Part shown: piece by piece, positions 63,363 to 64,000 of the stretch
Numbering within the stretch: the stretch's first letter is position 1
Layout of the letters: every line of letters begins with the position of its first letter
NCBI RefSeq assembly: GCF_019303495.1
Contig: NZ_JAEVFI010000001.1
Coordinates: forward strand, 62,001-126,000
Source of the DNA: Streptomyces sp. JJ66
GTDB taxonomy: Bacteria > Actinomycetota > Actinomycetes > Streptomycetales > Streptomycetaceae
Length of the DNA stretch: 64,000 nt
Direction of reading: 5' to 3'
The notes under the pieces: generated by a model
Told to the model about the DNA's origin: nothing
The model's input: the letters and a program-made list of their open reading frames with translations, nothing else
Databases searched by the model: none
Translations under genes and position numbers: made by a program

Positions 63363-63752
63363 TCAGCTCCCTCGGTACACGGAGTAGCCGAACGGGTTGA
63401 GCAGCAGCGGTACGTGGTAGTGCTCGCCCGGGGTCACGGCGAAGACGATCGCCACCTCGGGGAAGAAGACACCGCTGTCCCTTACGCGGGGGGCGTCCTG
63501 CTGTTCCTCGGCTTGCTGGGTGGAGAAGTACGGCTCGACCGCGAAGTCCAGCCGCACGTGGGTGGTGCCCTCCGGCAGGGCCGGAAGGTCCTTGCAGCGC
63601 CCGTCGTCGTCGGTCTTCGACGCGCCGTGCGCGGCCCAGGCGCCGTCGCCGCCAGTGCGGACCGACAGCTGGACGGCCACGCCGCCCGCCGGACGTCCGA
63701 TGCTGGTGTCCAGGATGTGGGTGGACACCGAAGCGGTCGTCGGGGTGCTCAT
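63363..63752 (-). CDS. 5-hydroxyisourate hydrolase (transthyretin-like)
   Basis: 129 residues. The N-terminal signature is VSTHILDTSIGRPAGGVAVQ, with a middle HVRLDFAVEPYF, the PEVAIVFAV strand, and the C-terminal family tag YRGS with HYHVPLLLNPFGYSVYRGS. It forms OHCU from 5-hydroxyisourate. It sits between the decarboxylase and uricase genes, which act after and before it. Confidence 0.94.
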   Translation of the reverse strand: MSTPTTASVSTHILDTSIGRPAGGVAVQLSVRTGGDGAWAAHGASKTDDDGRCKDLPALPEGTTHVRLDFAVEPYFSTQQAEEQQDAPRVRDSGVFFPEVAIVFAVTPGEHYHVPLLLNPFGYSVYRGS

Positions 63753-63757
63753 GTGGG

Positions 63758-64000
63758 TCAGGCTCCTTGTGCGAGGCGGGTCAGCCGGATGCGGTTGATC
63801 TTCACCAGTTCGGTGCGGACGTTCTCCCGCTCCCGCTCCGGCGTGTTGTCGATCCGGGCGCGGATCGCGTCGCGCATCTGCTCGCCGGTCAGGCCGGTGG
63901 CGCAGATGAGGAACACGTGTCCGAACTTGTCCTGGTAGGCCAGGTTCAGTTCGAGCATCTCGGCCTTGAGGTCCTCGGAGGCTCCGGCCATCCCGCGCTG
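63758..64000 (-). CDS. OHCU decarboxylase, C-terminal part (runs off right edge)
   Basis: About 80 C-terminal residues are visible; the frame stays open to 64000 and the start lies outside. SEDLKAEMLELNLAYQDKFG and HVFLICATGLTGEQM match the conserved C-terminal half of 2-oxo-4-hydroxy-4-carboxy-5-ureidoimidazoline decarboxylase, which yields (S)-allantoin. It is probably the first gene of the urate operon. Its stop is 5 nt before the hydrolase start. Confidence 0.88.
   Translation of the reverse strand, partial: QRGMAGASEDLKAEMLELNLAYQDKFGHVFLICATGLTGEQMRDAIRARIDNTPERERENVRTELVKINRIRLTRLAQGA

Overview
The window is high-GC actinobacterial DNA. GTG and TTG starts are common, 4-nt stop/start overlaps are frequent, and the gene families are typical of Streptomyces or a close relative. 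No rRNA, tRNA, CRISPR array, transposase or phage gene was seen. All functions are read from sequence motifs and context; no database search was run.

Left flank (1-4108, all minus strand): the 5' part of a glycerate kinase gene, an FAD-dependent phytoene-desaturase-like oxidoreductase, an inositol-monophosphatase-family phosphatase, and an NmrA-like NAD(P)-binding protein.

Centre (about 4.3-37.2 kb): a biosynthetic gene cluster with the hallmarks of a glycosylated pyrrolobenzodiazepine (PBD) of the sibiromycin type. Five genes (4626-9804) make a 4-alkyl-dehydroproline from tyrosine: heme-type tyrosine hydroxylase, VOC DOPA-2,3-dioxygenase, F420/LLM oxidoreductase, PhzF-like isomerase and gamma-glutamyltransferase-like C-C hydrolase. 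Tryptophan 2,3-dioxygenase, kynurenine formamidase, kynurenine 3-monooxygenase, kynureninase, an aromatic methyltransferase and an anthraniloyl-thioester-type FAD hydroxylase make a decorated anthranilate. A stand-alone A-T protein and a C-A-T-R NRPS join the two units and release them reductively as an aldehyde, which closes to the carbinolamine/imine. Sugar genes (RmlA, RmlB, RmlC-like epimerase, WecE-type 4-aminotransferase, C-methyltransferase, a possible N-methyltransferase and a glycosyltransferase) suggest a branched 4-amino-4,6-dideoxyhexose. A UvrA-like protein (self-resistance to a DNA-alkylating product), a 14-TM-type MFS exporter, a Cys-rich HTH protein and an atypical OmpR-type regulator complete the cluster. 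Two operons share a promoter-like box, and 11-bp direct repeats lie before the resistance gene and near the regulator.

Right flank (37.1-64 kb): primary metabolism. It holds a small conserved protein, exonuclease III, an MBL-fold hydrolase, and a sugar ABC transporter/ROK kinase operon. An allantoin module follows (allantoicase, allantoinase, divergent IclR regulator), then a subtilisin-inhibitor-like protein, a P450, a MobA-like nucleotidyltransferase and malate synthase A. Next are myo-inositol catabolism genes (iolG, iolD, iolB, iolC and an IolE/IolI-like gene), and then purine/urate degradation (nucleobase permease, 8-oxoguanine deaminase, uricase, 5-hydroxyisourate hydrolase, OHCU decarboxylase cut by the right edge). 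A matching inverted repeat upstream of both allantoinase and malate synthase suggests that the IclR protein ties allantoin breakdown to glyoxylate assimilation.
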